Position numbers and translations under genes: made by a program. 64,000 nucleotides of DNA from Nymphaea colorata (Eukaryota; Streptophyta; Magnoliopsida; Nymphaeales; Nymphaeaceae). Location: the NCBI RefSeq assembly GCF_008831285.2, contig NC_045145.1:9424802-9488801 (forward strand), given 5' to 3'. Positions within the stretch are counted from its first letter, which is position 1. Each line of letters starts with the position of its first letter. Below, piece by piece: positions 44,935-51,437 of this stretch. The notes below the pieces were generated by a model. The model searched no databases. It saw nothing but the letters and a program-made list of their open reading frames with translations, and had not been told where the DNA came from.

Positions 44935-47900
44935 GTGGCTCGCAAGTTTTCCATATTCCATTTTCCTTTCATATTCTAGACAGTAGCATGTGGTTGCCGT
45001 TTAGAACCATGCGACCCAAAAGGCGTGTGCTGCGGCAATAATATGTGTTGTCATAAACAACGCATTTTTATAGGGTATGAATCTTTTCAACACAAAAAAT
45101 TACAGTTATTGTTAAGCGATTGCCGGAAATGGCTGAACCTAAGCATTTTAATATGTAGTAGCATCAATTTTCTGGGCACATGACAGATCCCAGCTCTCTT
45201 TGTTCTGGTTTCTCCTCCTTTATTCTCTACTGTTGTGACATATCATTTTACTATGTATTGGTTGGGAGGACTTTATTCATCTTTTGATTAGGGCTTTCGA
45301 TTGTTGCTTAAGCGGCACTTTGAGAGTCCATTAAGTTTATGAATATGTTATTCTGTTTGTGATATATATATATTGTAGCAACACGGAAAATAGAAAAAAG
45401 GAATACGATGAACACGATCTAACGTGGAAAAACCCTCAACAAGAGGGAAAAAACCACGGATGAGGAGGAACTGGTGCTCACTAGCAACCACTCTCTCTCT
45501 CTTAAGATTTCATTAACTCTCACAAAAGTAGGGTTACAATCTTTAAGTAAGGCCCAACAAGGGCTGCACGATGGATTGGGTATGGATCCAGACCCGGTCC
45601 CGAGACCCTCTAATATGTTTCAACACTCTCCCTCAAGTTGGGCATACATATCAAACATGCCCAACTTGGATACATTTCTCTCGAACGAAGTCGAAGATAG
45701 AGCTTTCGTTAGAACATCAGCTGTTTGGTCTTCAGATCTCGTGTAAGGAAGTACAAGTTCTTTAGCATCAATTCTCTCTCGAATGAAATGCTGGTCAATC
45801 TCAACATGTTTTGTTCTGTCATGAAGCACAGGGTTGTTGGCCAAGTTGATTGCAGACTTGTTATAGCAATACATCTTCATTGGTTCTTCAACCTTTATAC
45901 CAATATCAGTCAACAATACTTTTAGCCACAAAAGCTCTGAAACTCCCATAGCCACTGCTCTGTATTCTGTTTCAGCACTAGAACGAAAACAAGCATCTTG
46001 CCTTTTACTTCTCCACACGAGATTCCCTCTCAAACAAATACAATAGCCAGAGGTGGACCTCCTAGTGTCAATACAGCATGCCCAGTCTGCATCTGAATAA
46101 CCTTCAATCCCAAGAGTGTCTTGCTTGACATACAAAAGATCTTTGCCAGGATTTCTCTTCAAGTAGCACAAGATCCTATCAACAGCCTTCAAGTGGGCAT
46201 CCGTGGAAGCATGCATGAACTGACTCATCACATTTACAGCAAAGGTAATATCAGGTCTAGTGAGAGTAAGATAAATCAACTTCCCTACAAGACATTGATA
46301 TCTTCTTTTGGCCTCTTAACAGAGAGGCTCCCCATCTCTAAGACTTAGCTTATGGCCAGCATCTAGAGGAGTAGAAGCTGGTCTACACCCCAGTTTCTTG
46401 GTCTCCTTTAACAAATCTAGAGTGTACTTTCGTTGATTTAGCACGAGGCTAGTCCCAAACCTATCAATTTCAATGCCAAGGAAATATTTCAACTTACCAA
46501 GGTGCTTGAGATCAAACTCGATCGTCAATAGTTTCTTTAACTTAATTATTTCATCTTCATCATCACCTGTGACAATCATATCATCAACATATACCAACAA
46601 AATAGTAACCTTTTGCTCATTTCTCTTCACAAAGAGTATATGATCTCCATTCCCTTGATGGTATCCACATTGTCTCATGACAAGTCTAAGTCGTTCAAAC
46701 CATGCTCGAGGAGATTGCTTGAGCCCATATAAAGCTTTCCTTAGCTTGCAACATTTTCCAGGTTCCTCATATCCTGGAGGCATATACATATATACTTCCT
46801 CTTCAAGGTCTCCATTGAGAAATGCGTTCTTGACATCAAGTTGGTACATCTTCCACTCCTTCATCACAGCTAAGGAGATAATGACTCTGACAGTCTTCAT
46901 CTTCGCAACAAAAGGAAAGGTCTTCAAATAATCAATCTCATATTTTTGACTAAACCCCTTGGCCACAAGACGAGCTTTGTATCTTTCAACACTTCCATCT
47001 GGTTTGTACTTGATGGTGTAGACCCACTTAGATCCAACCAAGTGAGCCGCCTCAGGAATCTTTATAACTTCCCATGTCATGTTTCTTCTCATGGCTTCCA
47101 TCTCTTTTTGCATTGCATAAGTCTGATCCAAACCAACAATTGGTCATCTCACTTGTCATCCAAACCAACAAGTGTTTTCCGAAGCTCCTGTCTATGACAG
47201 ACTGATCCTCAATATCATATGAAAGAAAGACATTACCCACCACTTTTGTGGGACAGATAAGATAAACAAATAAACTACCTCAAACTCATGAAAAAACATG
47301 AAAAAACATAAAAAGAATGCAAAAAGATGGGAATAAAACAAGAATAAAACGTGTTTTTTTTCAAAAAAACGCATTTTTTCCTGTTTTTAACAGCTGGCTC
47401 ATTTTTAATGTTTTTCTTGCGTTTTCTTCATAAAATGCGTTTTTTTATATTTATGTTTATATTTATATTTATATTTATATTTATATTTATATAACATATT
47501 ATATAGTTAATTAACTGTTTAGTAACCTTATTTATCCATATTTACATTTTAGCCATTCTAAATATTTGTACTAGGGTTAGTTTAGTCAGATAGGCATCTA
47601 AAATGATCGATTCTCGGCTTCTCACCTAGTTTAGCGGACCATAGCAGACGTGTCATGTTGGATCCACACTAGCACCCGGTTCGTGTCGACGCAGGTGCGG
47701 CAGTTCTTTAGGAGCACCTATGTGACATAGTTATAGAGTGACCACATGATAACAAGGTCTATCTAAGAGACCTGACCAGACTAAAGCCTATTACCTTGGC
47801 CTATAGCCCAATTCCCTACTTTATTTTCCCTTCAAGTTGTATACATTTTTCATATTAAGTGCTTCCTATAACCCGCAACTATCACAATGTTTTGTGCTCA

Positions 47901-50900
47901 TCCACAACCAACAATGTGGTGGCAGGAGATGCATATGCATAAATTCCCTTCAAATGTTTATATCATCAATAAAATACATAAAATTCAACCCGCATGCATT
48001 CAGAAGCATGCCTAGGCTCCCTATTCTATCTAGGCCGCTACTTCATGGTCCTCAGCAGTGAGAATAACTAGTGTTGCCACGAGACATAGTCAGTCCTAAG
48101 CTTGTGAAAAAGAAAGATCAATGAGGGAGGGGAATGAGAGGAATAGGAATAGGAATCAGAAATAGTGCAAGAAAAAGAGGAAATAAAGGAGACCTAACAA
48201 CAAGCAGAACTGACAAAAACAAAGAAGAAATGATAAAGGGCAAGGAACTAATGGAGCTTCCCAAGAAGATAATAGATCCGCTGATACTGCAATAGCAGAA
48301 GAAATAAGAAGGAGAACAAAGCAAGTGATAGAACCATTTATACAGAGTATCCATTAAATATGATGTCACTAATATGGAATTCCCTAAGCACATAATTTAA
48401 GAAGAATTAAGGCAGCGAAGCACACCATCACCCTATAATCACAACTTTTCTGTATAAAAATGTGACACACAATCTTAAATTACAACAAGTGACATCAAAT
48501 GATATATGGAAAATGCTTCTGTTCATTTGTCAATATACGCAAACACATAGAATCTTGCAAAACCAAAGATCAATGAGACAACAAGGTCACTATGTCATCA
48601 TGCCATATATCCAAAACTAACCATTGAATGACAACTCTGAAGGAAGACTTTGAAATGGCAACGTAAATCAAGAGAGCAAAAAAACTAACTCTTATTGTTG
48701 TCCTGTTCCTTATGTGGGGGCCACTAAACAGCTGAGGCAGTCATTAGATGTGCAAGTTTGAGAGTACTCTCTCATTGATGCAAAGAAACAGAGTGTACAG
48801 TATAAAAGCCAAGCAATTACTAATATAGTCAAATCGAATCCTGCTACTATTAGTGGCAGATGAATGCAATTACTAATAGAAGATGAATGTACAGTATAAA
48901 AGCCAAGCAACCAAGTGTTCATATTGTCTCAACAGGAAAACAGGAATCCATCTTTTGAAAATTAGAAGAAGCTCCATGGGTAACAGAAAATCTGAACTTT
49001 TCCACAGACCTGTTTGATTCATGCTAATGTGAAAGATGCCCTAAGAGAAATGGATGTCTATTCGAATGAAATAGTGCTTCATAGCAGAACTAAAACATTC
49101 TGACACTAAAGATTTTGACACCAGGCAGGGAACCATGGCATCCCACATTTGGACTAGCCCTGGGCAACTTTTCATGAGACATCACAGCAAGAACCACTAA
49201 AGTTTATGCCCAGCTATAAGCTGCACAACTCAGCCCAAATGGAACCATGGTTGCTAGAGGATGACCACATGAACTACGCTTAGATTTTCAATCCCCAGCA
49301 CCACTGTAATCAAAACATGCCTCTAACCACACAACTGGAGAGGCAAGTTTGACCTCACCAAGCTGGGTGCCTATATTGAACAAAGATTCCAAATAATTGA
49401 ACAGGCTTGGATTTGCAATATCAAACACCATTCACACTCAAAAGAAACATACCGTCATAACCCCTGTTGCTGCGCTAACCCCAGCTTCACCAAAAATTGC
49501 AGTTGCTGCCTCCGTGACAAGTGCAGTCGCCCCAATATTGACCACACTGGATAAATAACAAAAAGGTAATCTCTGACATAAAAGCATTTGATTATCATTT
49601 AATTATCTAGAAATGAGTCACGAGAAAAAAAAAAGTGAACAAATTAGAAGAGATCATTTACGTTGTCCCAATAAGTATCGTTGTTAGAAACCGGGTCACA
49701 TCACTACTAAGCATTCGAAAGACACCATTTTCAGCCTCTTTTTCAGCCAATTCACGAACCTGAGGAGGAAGAAAGGAAAGACAAAAACTGTCAGCAGAAA
49801 GAAAAGGAACTTACGCAATGATAAATATAAAAATAGAAAATGATTCCTTGGTCATTTATCTAATTAGACCATATTTTACACGATGGTGAATTCCACCATG
49901 TTTCAGATGGTAGTGAAAATTCCCTACTGCTTGTAATGCGACTTTCACTTTGAAATACCAGGTTGCGTATTCTGTCTCCAGATGTTACTTTCAAGTATCA
50001 AACTAAGACAATGTCGTCGAGAAGTCTGCCTTTTATTGTATCTTCAGAAGCATAGGCTTTGAAGGTCCGTCTGCAAATAAGTCGTACACCACTGATTTAC
50101 TTCATGAAGAAGCCAAAGCATGCTTTTGATCGTACAAGACATTATTGCAATGCCTTACAAGTATCTCAATTAATCCATGTACAATTTTTCTAGAAGAAAT
50201 TGTTATGGCTGCCAATTCTTCAATTAATTTGTAAATATAACACCTAATGATCATCTGCCAAACTCGGAAGGACCAATCAGCTACGTGATTCCACGACACT
50301 TCCAAACCGAAACTTCTACGAGGAAGATAAACGCGTCGACTAAATGAAAAAAGAGGTAAATCGCCGCAATGAAGAAGGAAACTCATTAAGCCATGAGTTA
50401 TTACAGCACAAACAAGAAAATATCGGGATGAAAAACATCCAACACGAAGCAGACCTTCCACGGCCATAGCGTCGTAATAGCGGTCTCCGCCATCGAGAAG
50501 AATGCCGACAATCCCAACAAAGCCGTTAGCACCAACCCCTGCTCCCTCAAGACCCGGAACACCTGTAGAAGCTTGGGCAACCATGCGCTCCTAAAAACAC
50601 CCTCCTGTTGTCCAAGCGCACTCAATCCCACTTCCGGGGCGCCGCCCACCGCGAATGCCTTCTGGCAACGAACCAGAAGAATGCCGCAAAGTATTGCAAC
50701 AAACCAAGCACTCGCCTTCCCCGCCAAAGCGCCCCAGACGTTACTGCCAAGCAATTCTTCGACTCTACGGCCCCCAATTCCCCGAGAAACCCATCGCAAT
50801 TCCCTGTCCTTGAAGATCCTCAATCTGTCTGAGTTGCAGACAATCGGGAAATACCTCGATGCCGGACGATTTGTGCAGCTCGGGAACGAGAAAATTCGGG

Positions 50901-51006
50901 GCGGAGTTCGAAGAAAACAGCTTCCATAATGAATGAACGGAGTCCTGAGGGGGTTCAGGATGTTGGGTCTTCTGCCAAGAAGGGGAGAGTCCAGCGAGAG
51001 AGCCAT
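19987..51006 (-). CDS. Spliced host gene: chloroplast CNNM/CorC-type (DUF21-CBS) membrane protein, 12 exons, 3' end outside window
   Basis: Twelve exons joined by GT-AG introns keep one frame for 522 codons. Order: Ser/Arg/Pro-rich, acid-poor N-terminus (residues 1-60) fitting a plastid transit peptide; hydrophobic segments near 99-113 and 157-172; DUF21/CNNM membrane domain from about 155 to 320 ([25 protein letters not shown]); CBS pair from about 337 to 470 ([44 protein letters not shown]); start of the CorC_HlyC domain from about 484. This matches the plant family of At1g55930/At3g13070, described as chloroplast Mg2+ transporters MGR8/MGR9; that function is family knowledge, not shown here. 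The Arabidopsis proteins are roughly 650 residues, so about 130 C-terminal residues should lie beyond position 1 or be lost. Start chosen at 51006 because it precedes the transit-like region. All exons look intact. Confidence 0.93.
20813..20887. repeat. 38-base tandem duplication in a CT-rich tract
   Basis: TCTAAACTCTCTCCCTTGCC and the rest of the unit occurs twice, offset by 38 bases, within a long pyrimidine-rich stretch (about 20750-21180). Confidence 0.85.
22020..22041. repeat. AC dinucleotide microsatellite
   Basis: About ten AC units. Confidence 0.9.
24039..24090. repeat. AT dinucleotide microsatellite in intron 11
   Basis: About 25 AT units, about 45 bases downstream of exon 11 in the gene's orientation. 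Confidence 0.95.
24134..24199 (-). CDS. Exon 11 of the chloroplast CNNM/CorC-type gene
   Basis: 66 bases, residues 462-483: [20 protein letters not shown] then SK, the signature that ends CBS2 in the CorC/CNNM family. Acceptor GAAACAG, donor GTGAGC. An AT microsatellite starts about 45 bases into intron 11. Confidence 0.95.
24200..25526 (-). other. Intron 10 of the host gene
   Basis: 1,327 bases of AT-rich unique-looking DNA; no mobile element or coding recognised. Confidence 0.85.
25527..25618 (-). CDS. Exon 10 of the chloroplast CNNM/CorC-type gene
   Basis: 92 bases, residues 431-461: [20 protein letters not shown] then [11 protein letters not shown], the core of CBS2. Acceptor AACTCCAG, donor GTATGA. 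Confidence 0.95.
25869..25932 (-). CDS. Exon 9 of the chloroplast CNNM/CorC-type gene
   Basis: 64 bases, residues 410-431: [20 protein letters not shown] then P, the lead-in to CBS2. Acceptor GATTTGTAG, donor G|GTATTG splitting the Asp codon. With exon 10 it sums to a whole number of codons. Confidence 0.93.
26069..26147 (-). CDS. Exon 8 of the chloroplast CNNM/CorC-type gene
   Basis: 79 bases, residues 383-409: [20 protein letters not shown] then MLDYVDK, the end of CBS1. Intron 7 is only 79 bases. Acceptor TGTTAG, donor GTTTGC. Confidence 0.94.
26227..26366 (-). CDS. Exon 7 of the chloroplast CNNM/CorC-type gene
   Basis: 140 bases, residues 337-383: [20 protein letters not shown] then [20 protein letters not shown] and VINQYS, the first CBS motif. 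Acceptor TATAACAG, donor GTACGG; phase 2 exit. Confidence 0.95.
26367..27500 (-). other. Intron 6 of the host gene
   Basis: 1,134 bases, AT-rich, no mobile element recognised. Confidence 0.85.
27501..27582 (-). CDS. Exon 6 of the chloroplast CNNM/CorC-type gene
   Basis: 82 bases, residues 309-336: [20 protein letters not shown] then GAIEEEEQ, the acidic linker between DUF21 and the CBS pair. Acceptor CTCTATAG, donor GTTTGT. It is separated from exon 5 by a 10.7-kb intron containing a copia element and a pararetrovirus. Confidence 0.95.
27583..28407 (-). other. Exon-6-proximal part of intron 5
   Basis: AT-rich DNA. A CCTAGG-containing patch at about 28190-28240 (TGCCTAGGCAAGAACCC) recalls the ends of the 2180-8815 element but no full copy is seen. 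Confidence 0.6.
28408..28600 (+). repeat. 5' LTR of copia copy D
   Basis: TGTTAAATAGTC ... GTAGTAACA, 193 bases, followed directly by the primer site. No 3' LTR is present. Confidence 0.85.
28601..28613 (+). other. Primer binding site of copia copy D
   Basis: TGGTATCAGAGCA directly after the LTR. Confidence 0.88.
29244..30090 (+). pseudogene. Copia copy D gag and zinc knuckle, with internal deletion
   Basis: ATGGCTGATGG at 29244 starts [20 protein letters not shown]-like gag, with an early TAG, then [21 protein letters not shown] deletion near 29480 removes the central capsid; the frame resumes with [20 protein letters not shown] and [21 protein letters not shown] shift near 29700 leads to [20 protein letters not shown] and [15 protein letters not shown], an intact CCHC knuckle. 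Confidence 0.8.
30091..30733 (+). pseudogene. Copia copy D protease and pre-integrase
   Basis: [19 protein letters not shown]-type protease remnant (30097), then [39 protein letters not shown] and a [11 protein letters not shown]-like stretch with several stops. Cut by the family III element at 30734. Confidence 0.72.
30734..31245. mobile_element. TACGATACG-rich terminal-repeat element, family III, second copy
   Basis: Starts TGTTGTAAAAAACGTATCG, the reverse complement of the right end of 12285-13007; shares with it a segment near 31080-31150 (CCATGGTTTAATAGATGATT versus the complement near 12530). The right end is not clean and may be truncated. Confidence 0.6.
31205..31966 (+). pseudogene. 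Copia copy D integrase C-terminal half and linker
   Basis: [100 protein letters not shown]. Gln-Asn in the usual [12 protein letters not shown] motif is replaced. The first ~15 codons are the tail of the inserted family III element. Confidence 0.78.
32100..32645 (+). pseudogene. Copia copy D reverse transcriptase, truncated after the catalytic motif
   Basis: [40 protein letters not shown], a stop near 32320, then [60 protein letters not shown] and YVDDIV. Copia similarity ends here. The RT C-terminal half and RNase H are missing. Confidence 0.82.
32646..32960 (+). pseudogene. Endogenous pararetrovirus fragment (RNase H region), plus strand
   Basis: Matches the RNase H end of the minus-strand pararetrovirus fragment at about 35390-35700 at the nucleotide level (roughly 85 percent by eye), in inverted orientation. 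It starts at CTCAATAGACATTGAA and ends near 32945. Stops, a frameshift and a short internal repeat (AGAGACACTG twice) break it. It abuts the truncated copia D. Confidence 0.72.
33032..33635. mobile_element. hAT-like non-autonomous element, family I, best-preserved copy
   Basis: Ends CTATGTAACACGGGTA and TACCTATGTGACATAG form an imperfect inverted pair. Perfect 8-base duplication GAGACTAA at 33024-33031 and 33636-33643. Both ends are packed with GGTACC, GTACGG and ACCCGTACC motifs; the interior is C/T-rich then A/T-rich. No transposase. Confidence 0.85.
33940..34250 (-). promoter_or_regulatory. Candidate pararetroviral promoter region with tandem enhancer-like repeats
   Basis: On the minus strand, a segment containing CCATGTAAACGACAGAAG and AAGTGGTTC (about 34215-34170) is repeated as CCATGTGAACGACAAAAG and AAGTGGTTC (about 34155-34120). 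About 180 bases later comes CTATAAAA (about 33944-33952), a good TATA box. This layout resembles caulimovirid promoters. Activity is inferred only. Confidence 0.45.
34720..35352 (-). pseudogene. Pararetrovirus downstream ORF remnant, function unknown
   Basis: Two minus-strand frames (35352-35170 and 35157-34720) separated by one stop. The first has a helical, acidic character; the second has Phe/Leu-rich helices. I recognise no domain. Assigned to the virus by position directly after RNase H and matching orientation. Confidence 0.45.
35386..36304 (-). pseudogene. Pararetrovirus reverse transcriptase (C-terminal half) and RNase H, broken
   Basis: The catalytic YVDD box lies at 36251-36262, followed by FLG and LNYARP motifs of the caulimovirid RT thumb, and an RNase H-like region with DG and CSIDIE motifs. 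The frame 36304-35597 passes to 35640-35386 through a frameshift near 35600. The RT fingers and protease upstream are absent. The fragment cannot encode a complete enzyme. Confidence 0.8.
36311..37540. other. Intron 5 DNA without recognised gene
   Basis: AT-rich DNA with a short A run near 37052. No coding or clear element ends seen. Confidence 0.6.
37541..37962. repeat. 211-base tandem duplication in intron 5
   Basis: 37541-37751 and 37752-37962 differ at only about two positions (CATACCTTTT/CATACGTTTT and CACTTGTG/CACTAGTG). Both begin GTTTTCCCCTCATAC and end CACTCGAATG. Confidence 0.92.
38298..38401 (-). CDS. Exon 5 of the chloroplast CNNM/CorC-type gene
   Basis: 104 bases, residues 275-309: [20 protein letters not shown] then [14 protein letters not shown], a membrane segment closing DUF21. 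Acceptor CTACTAG, donor GTACCG; the final Ser codon is split AG|T. Intron 4 is 110 bases. Confidence 0.94.
38512..38589 (-). CDS. Exon 4 of the chloroplast CNNM/CorC-type gene
   Basis: 78 bases, residues 249-274: [20 protein letters not shown] then DVARFV, the conserved DUF21 segment with TEITPK. Acceptor ATTCAG, donor GTAAGG. It lies 10.9 kb from exon 3 yet keeps phase 0 on both sides. Confidence 0.95.
38590..40138. other. Intron 3 DNA next to exon 4
   Basis: AT-rich to 39440, then a mixed-composition stretch (39450-40138) that reads like old repeat DNA but gives no recognisable frame or element end. Confidence 0.5.
40147..40543. mobile_element. hAT-like non-autonomous element, family II, second copy
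   Basis: Ends CATAGGCAAAAATA and TTTTCTGTGGCTATG. Flanked by the palindromic 8-base duplication CTTATAAG at 40139-40146 and 40544-40551. Homopolymer-rich interior as in 11384-11888. No coding. Confidence 0.72.
40552..40650. repeat. Dispersed repeat, first copy
   Basis: GTGACTACATGATAACAGGG and the following 80 bases match 47738-47830 closely (TAAGAGACCTGACC, GCCCAGTTCC versus GCCCAATTCC). Family unknown. Confidence 0.75.
40925..41160 (-). repeat. 3' LTR of the truncated copia at 40925-44336
   Basis: TGTTACGTAGAGAGG to TTCCTCAATA on the plus strand; aligns with the copy A LTRs (ATTAGGGTTA, CTTTACATAAAGAGTCC). Confidence 0.85.
41205..42490 (-). pseudogene. Reverse transcriptase and RNase H of the truncated copia
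   Basis: 42490-42194 gives [40 protein letters not shown] and [15 protein letters not shown]; 42201-41941 has the YVDD motif ([11 protein letters not shown]) and [16 protein letters not shown]; 41714-41205 has RNase H ([54 protein letters not shown]). Several frameshifts; RT between 41940 and 41715 is degraded. Confidence 0.85.
42545..42847 (-). pseudogene. Linker before RT of the truncated copia
   Basis: [20 protein letters not shown], the second-copy equivalent of 4486-4097 in copy A, ending ADIVGSK, which leads into RT. Confidence 0.7.
42868..44336 (-). pseudogene. Protease, pre-integrase and integrase of the truncated copia
   Basis: 44336-44200 has a [10 protein letters not shown]-type protease end, 44198-43920 [20 protein letters not shown] and [20 protein letters not shown], 43890-43642 [20 protein letters not shown] and [13 protein letters not shown], 43635-42868 [69 protein letters not shown]. 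Frameshifts near 43640 and 43920-44000. Confidence 0.82.
44340..45373. mobile_element. hAT-like family I element, left part
   Basis: Starts CTATGTCACATGGGTACTCC and has GGTACCAATACGACACC, GGTACGGGTACGG and GGTCAAAGTTGACCGAGTC, matching 33032-33235. A GGCGACGG-rich patch (44640-44765) and a CT run follow. The copia at 45374 interrupts it; its right end may be the CATAG at 47730, but the flanks do not form a duplication. Confidence 0.65.
45374..45625 (-). repeat. 3' LTR of copia copy F
   Basis: On the plus strand TGTAGCAACACGG to GTTTCAACA; resembles the complement of the copy C LTR (CAACAAGAGGGAAAAAACC, CACTAGCAACC). Confidence 0.8.
45620..47131 (-). pseudogene. Reverse transcriptase and RNase H of copia copy F
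   Basis: 47131-46316: [110 protein letters not shown] stop/frameshift at about 46316 (GEPLC) separates it from 46279-45620: [56 protein letters not shown], ending [12 protein letters not shown]. One short frameshift is the main lesion in this part. Confidence 0.88.
47132..47730. other. A/T-homopolymer DNA with family I and II-like pieces
   Basis: 47290-47440 has AAAACGTGTTTTTTTT and AAACGCATTTTTT motifs like family II interiors; 47448-47493 is a (TTTATA)n array; 47640-47730 ends CACCTATGTGACATAG like a family I right end. No coding. Confidence 0.5.
47738..47830. repeat. Dispersed repeat, second copy
   Basis: GTGACCACATGATAACAAGG and following bases match 40552-40650. Both copies are in direct orientation, 7.2 kb apart, with hAT-like element ends just upstream of each. 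Confidence 0.75.
47831..49452 (-). other. Exon-3-proximal part of intron 3
   Basis: AT-rich DNA with no recognised element; a stretch of about 28 bases (AATTACTAATA...ACAGTATAAAAGCCAAGCA-like) occurs twice at 48795-48825 and 48868-48912. Confidence 0.55.
49453..49546 (-). CDS. Exon 3 of the chloroplast CNNM/CorC-type gene
   Basis: 94 bases, residues 217-248: [20 protein letters not shown] then [11 protein letters not shown]. Acceptor TTTATCCAG, donor GTATGT. The codon split ACN is completed by T at the splice. Intron 2 is only 115 bases, whereas the next intron is 10,863 bases. Confidence 0.94.
49662..49759 (-). CDS. Exon 2 of the chloroplast CNNM/CorC-type gene
   Basis: 98 bases, residues 185-217: [20 protein letters not shown] followed by [13 protein letters not shown], the start of the second DUF21 helix region. 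Acceptor CTCCTCAG before GTTCGT, donor GTAAAT. Intron 1 is 695 bases. Confidence 0.93.
50455..51006 (-). CDS. Exon 1 of the chloroplast CNNM/CorC-type gene
   Basis: Codes for residues 1-184: ATG at 51006, transit-like leader, a first membrane segment (residues about 99-113), a Gly/Ala-rich stretch and the family motif [14 protein letters not shown]. The donor AAG|GTCTGC at 50454 fixes the end in phase 0. Reading on past the donor loses all family similarity. Confidence 0.93.
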
Positions 51007-51437
51007 GGGAGAGAGTAAGGGAGAGGAAACAGAAGAGTGATGAGAGGAGTGAATGTGGAGGCAGGTTCCGGGAGAGACTACGTGGGAGCTGACCAGCAGC
51101 TAAGAGGATGCACGGGAAACATGGTTCTTCCAGCCAAGGCGGAAAGGAAGGCGGCGGAAAGGGGAGTGGCAGACGAGGGAGGGGGTGGAAGGCGGAGAGA
51201 AGGGGAGGGCCTCCTCGCCGATGTGGTGGTCGACCATGAGGAGGAAAAATCCGAAAAATCCCACAAGTTGGACCGGACGTCCCTCGCTCTCTGTTCCCCC
51301 TATATGCCTCACAAGGACACGTCAAGAGGCGACTGGTGAGCCGGGTGTGACTGGCAGTTCCGAAAGCTTTTAGGTAAGACGTGTCACGTGAAGTTTTCCA
51401 TTTCACATTTGATAAATAGAATTGTCCACTTTTCAAA
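51007..51437 (-). promoter_or_regulatory. Probable 5' UTR and core promoter of the host gene
   Basis: GC-richer stretch immediately upstream of the ATG at 51006, between the gene and the AT-rich intergenic DNA that begins near 51440. A TATA-like CATATAGG occurs on the minus strand near 51299-51308, about 300 bases upstream of the ATG. The assignment is from position and composition only. Long minus-strand open frames here overlap exon 1 in another frame and are not treated as genes. Confidence 0.35.

Larger units (their letters stand above)
45374..47131 (-). mobile_element. Truncated Ty1-copia element, copy F (3' LTR, RNase H, RT)
   Basis: Same lineage as 1-1894 and 14242-19748. Ends at about 47131 in the linker before RT ([20 protein letters not shown]); integrase, gag and 5' LTR are missing. 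Inserted in a family I element. Confidence 0.88.

Noticed and set aside
44577-45041. 154-codon open frame with [10 protein letters not shown]-like start
   Set aside because: Formed by GGCGACGG repeats and a CT run inside a family I element; no support as a gene.
50765-51436. Minus-strand 223-codon open frame overlapping exon 1 and its upstream region
   Set aside because: Pro/Ser/Leu-rich, overlaps exon 1 in another frame, no motifs; explained by GC-rich composition.
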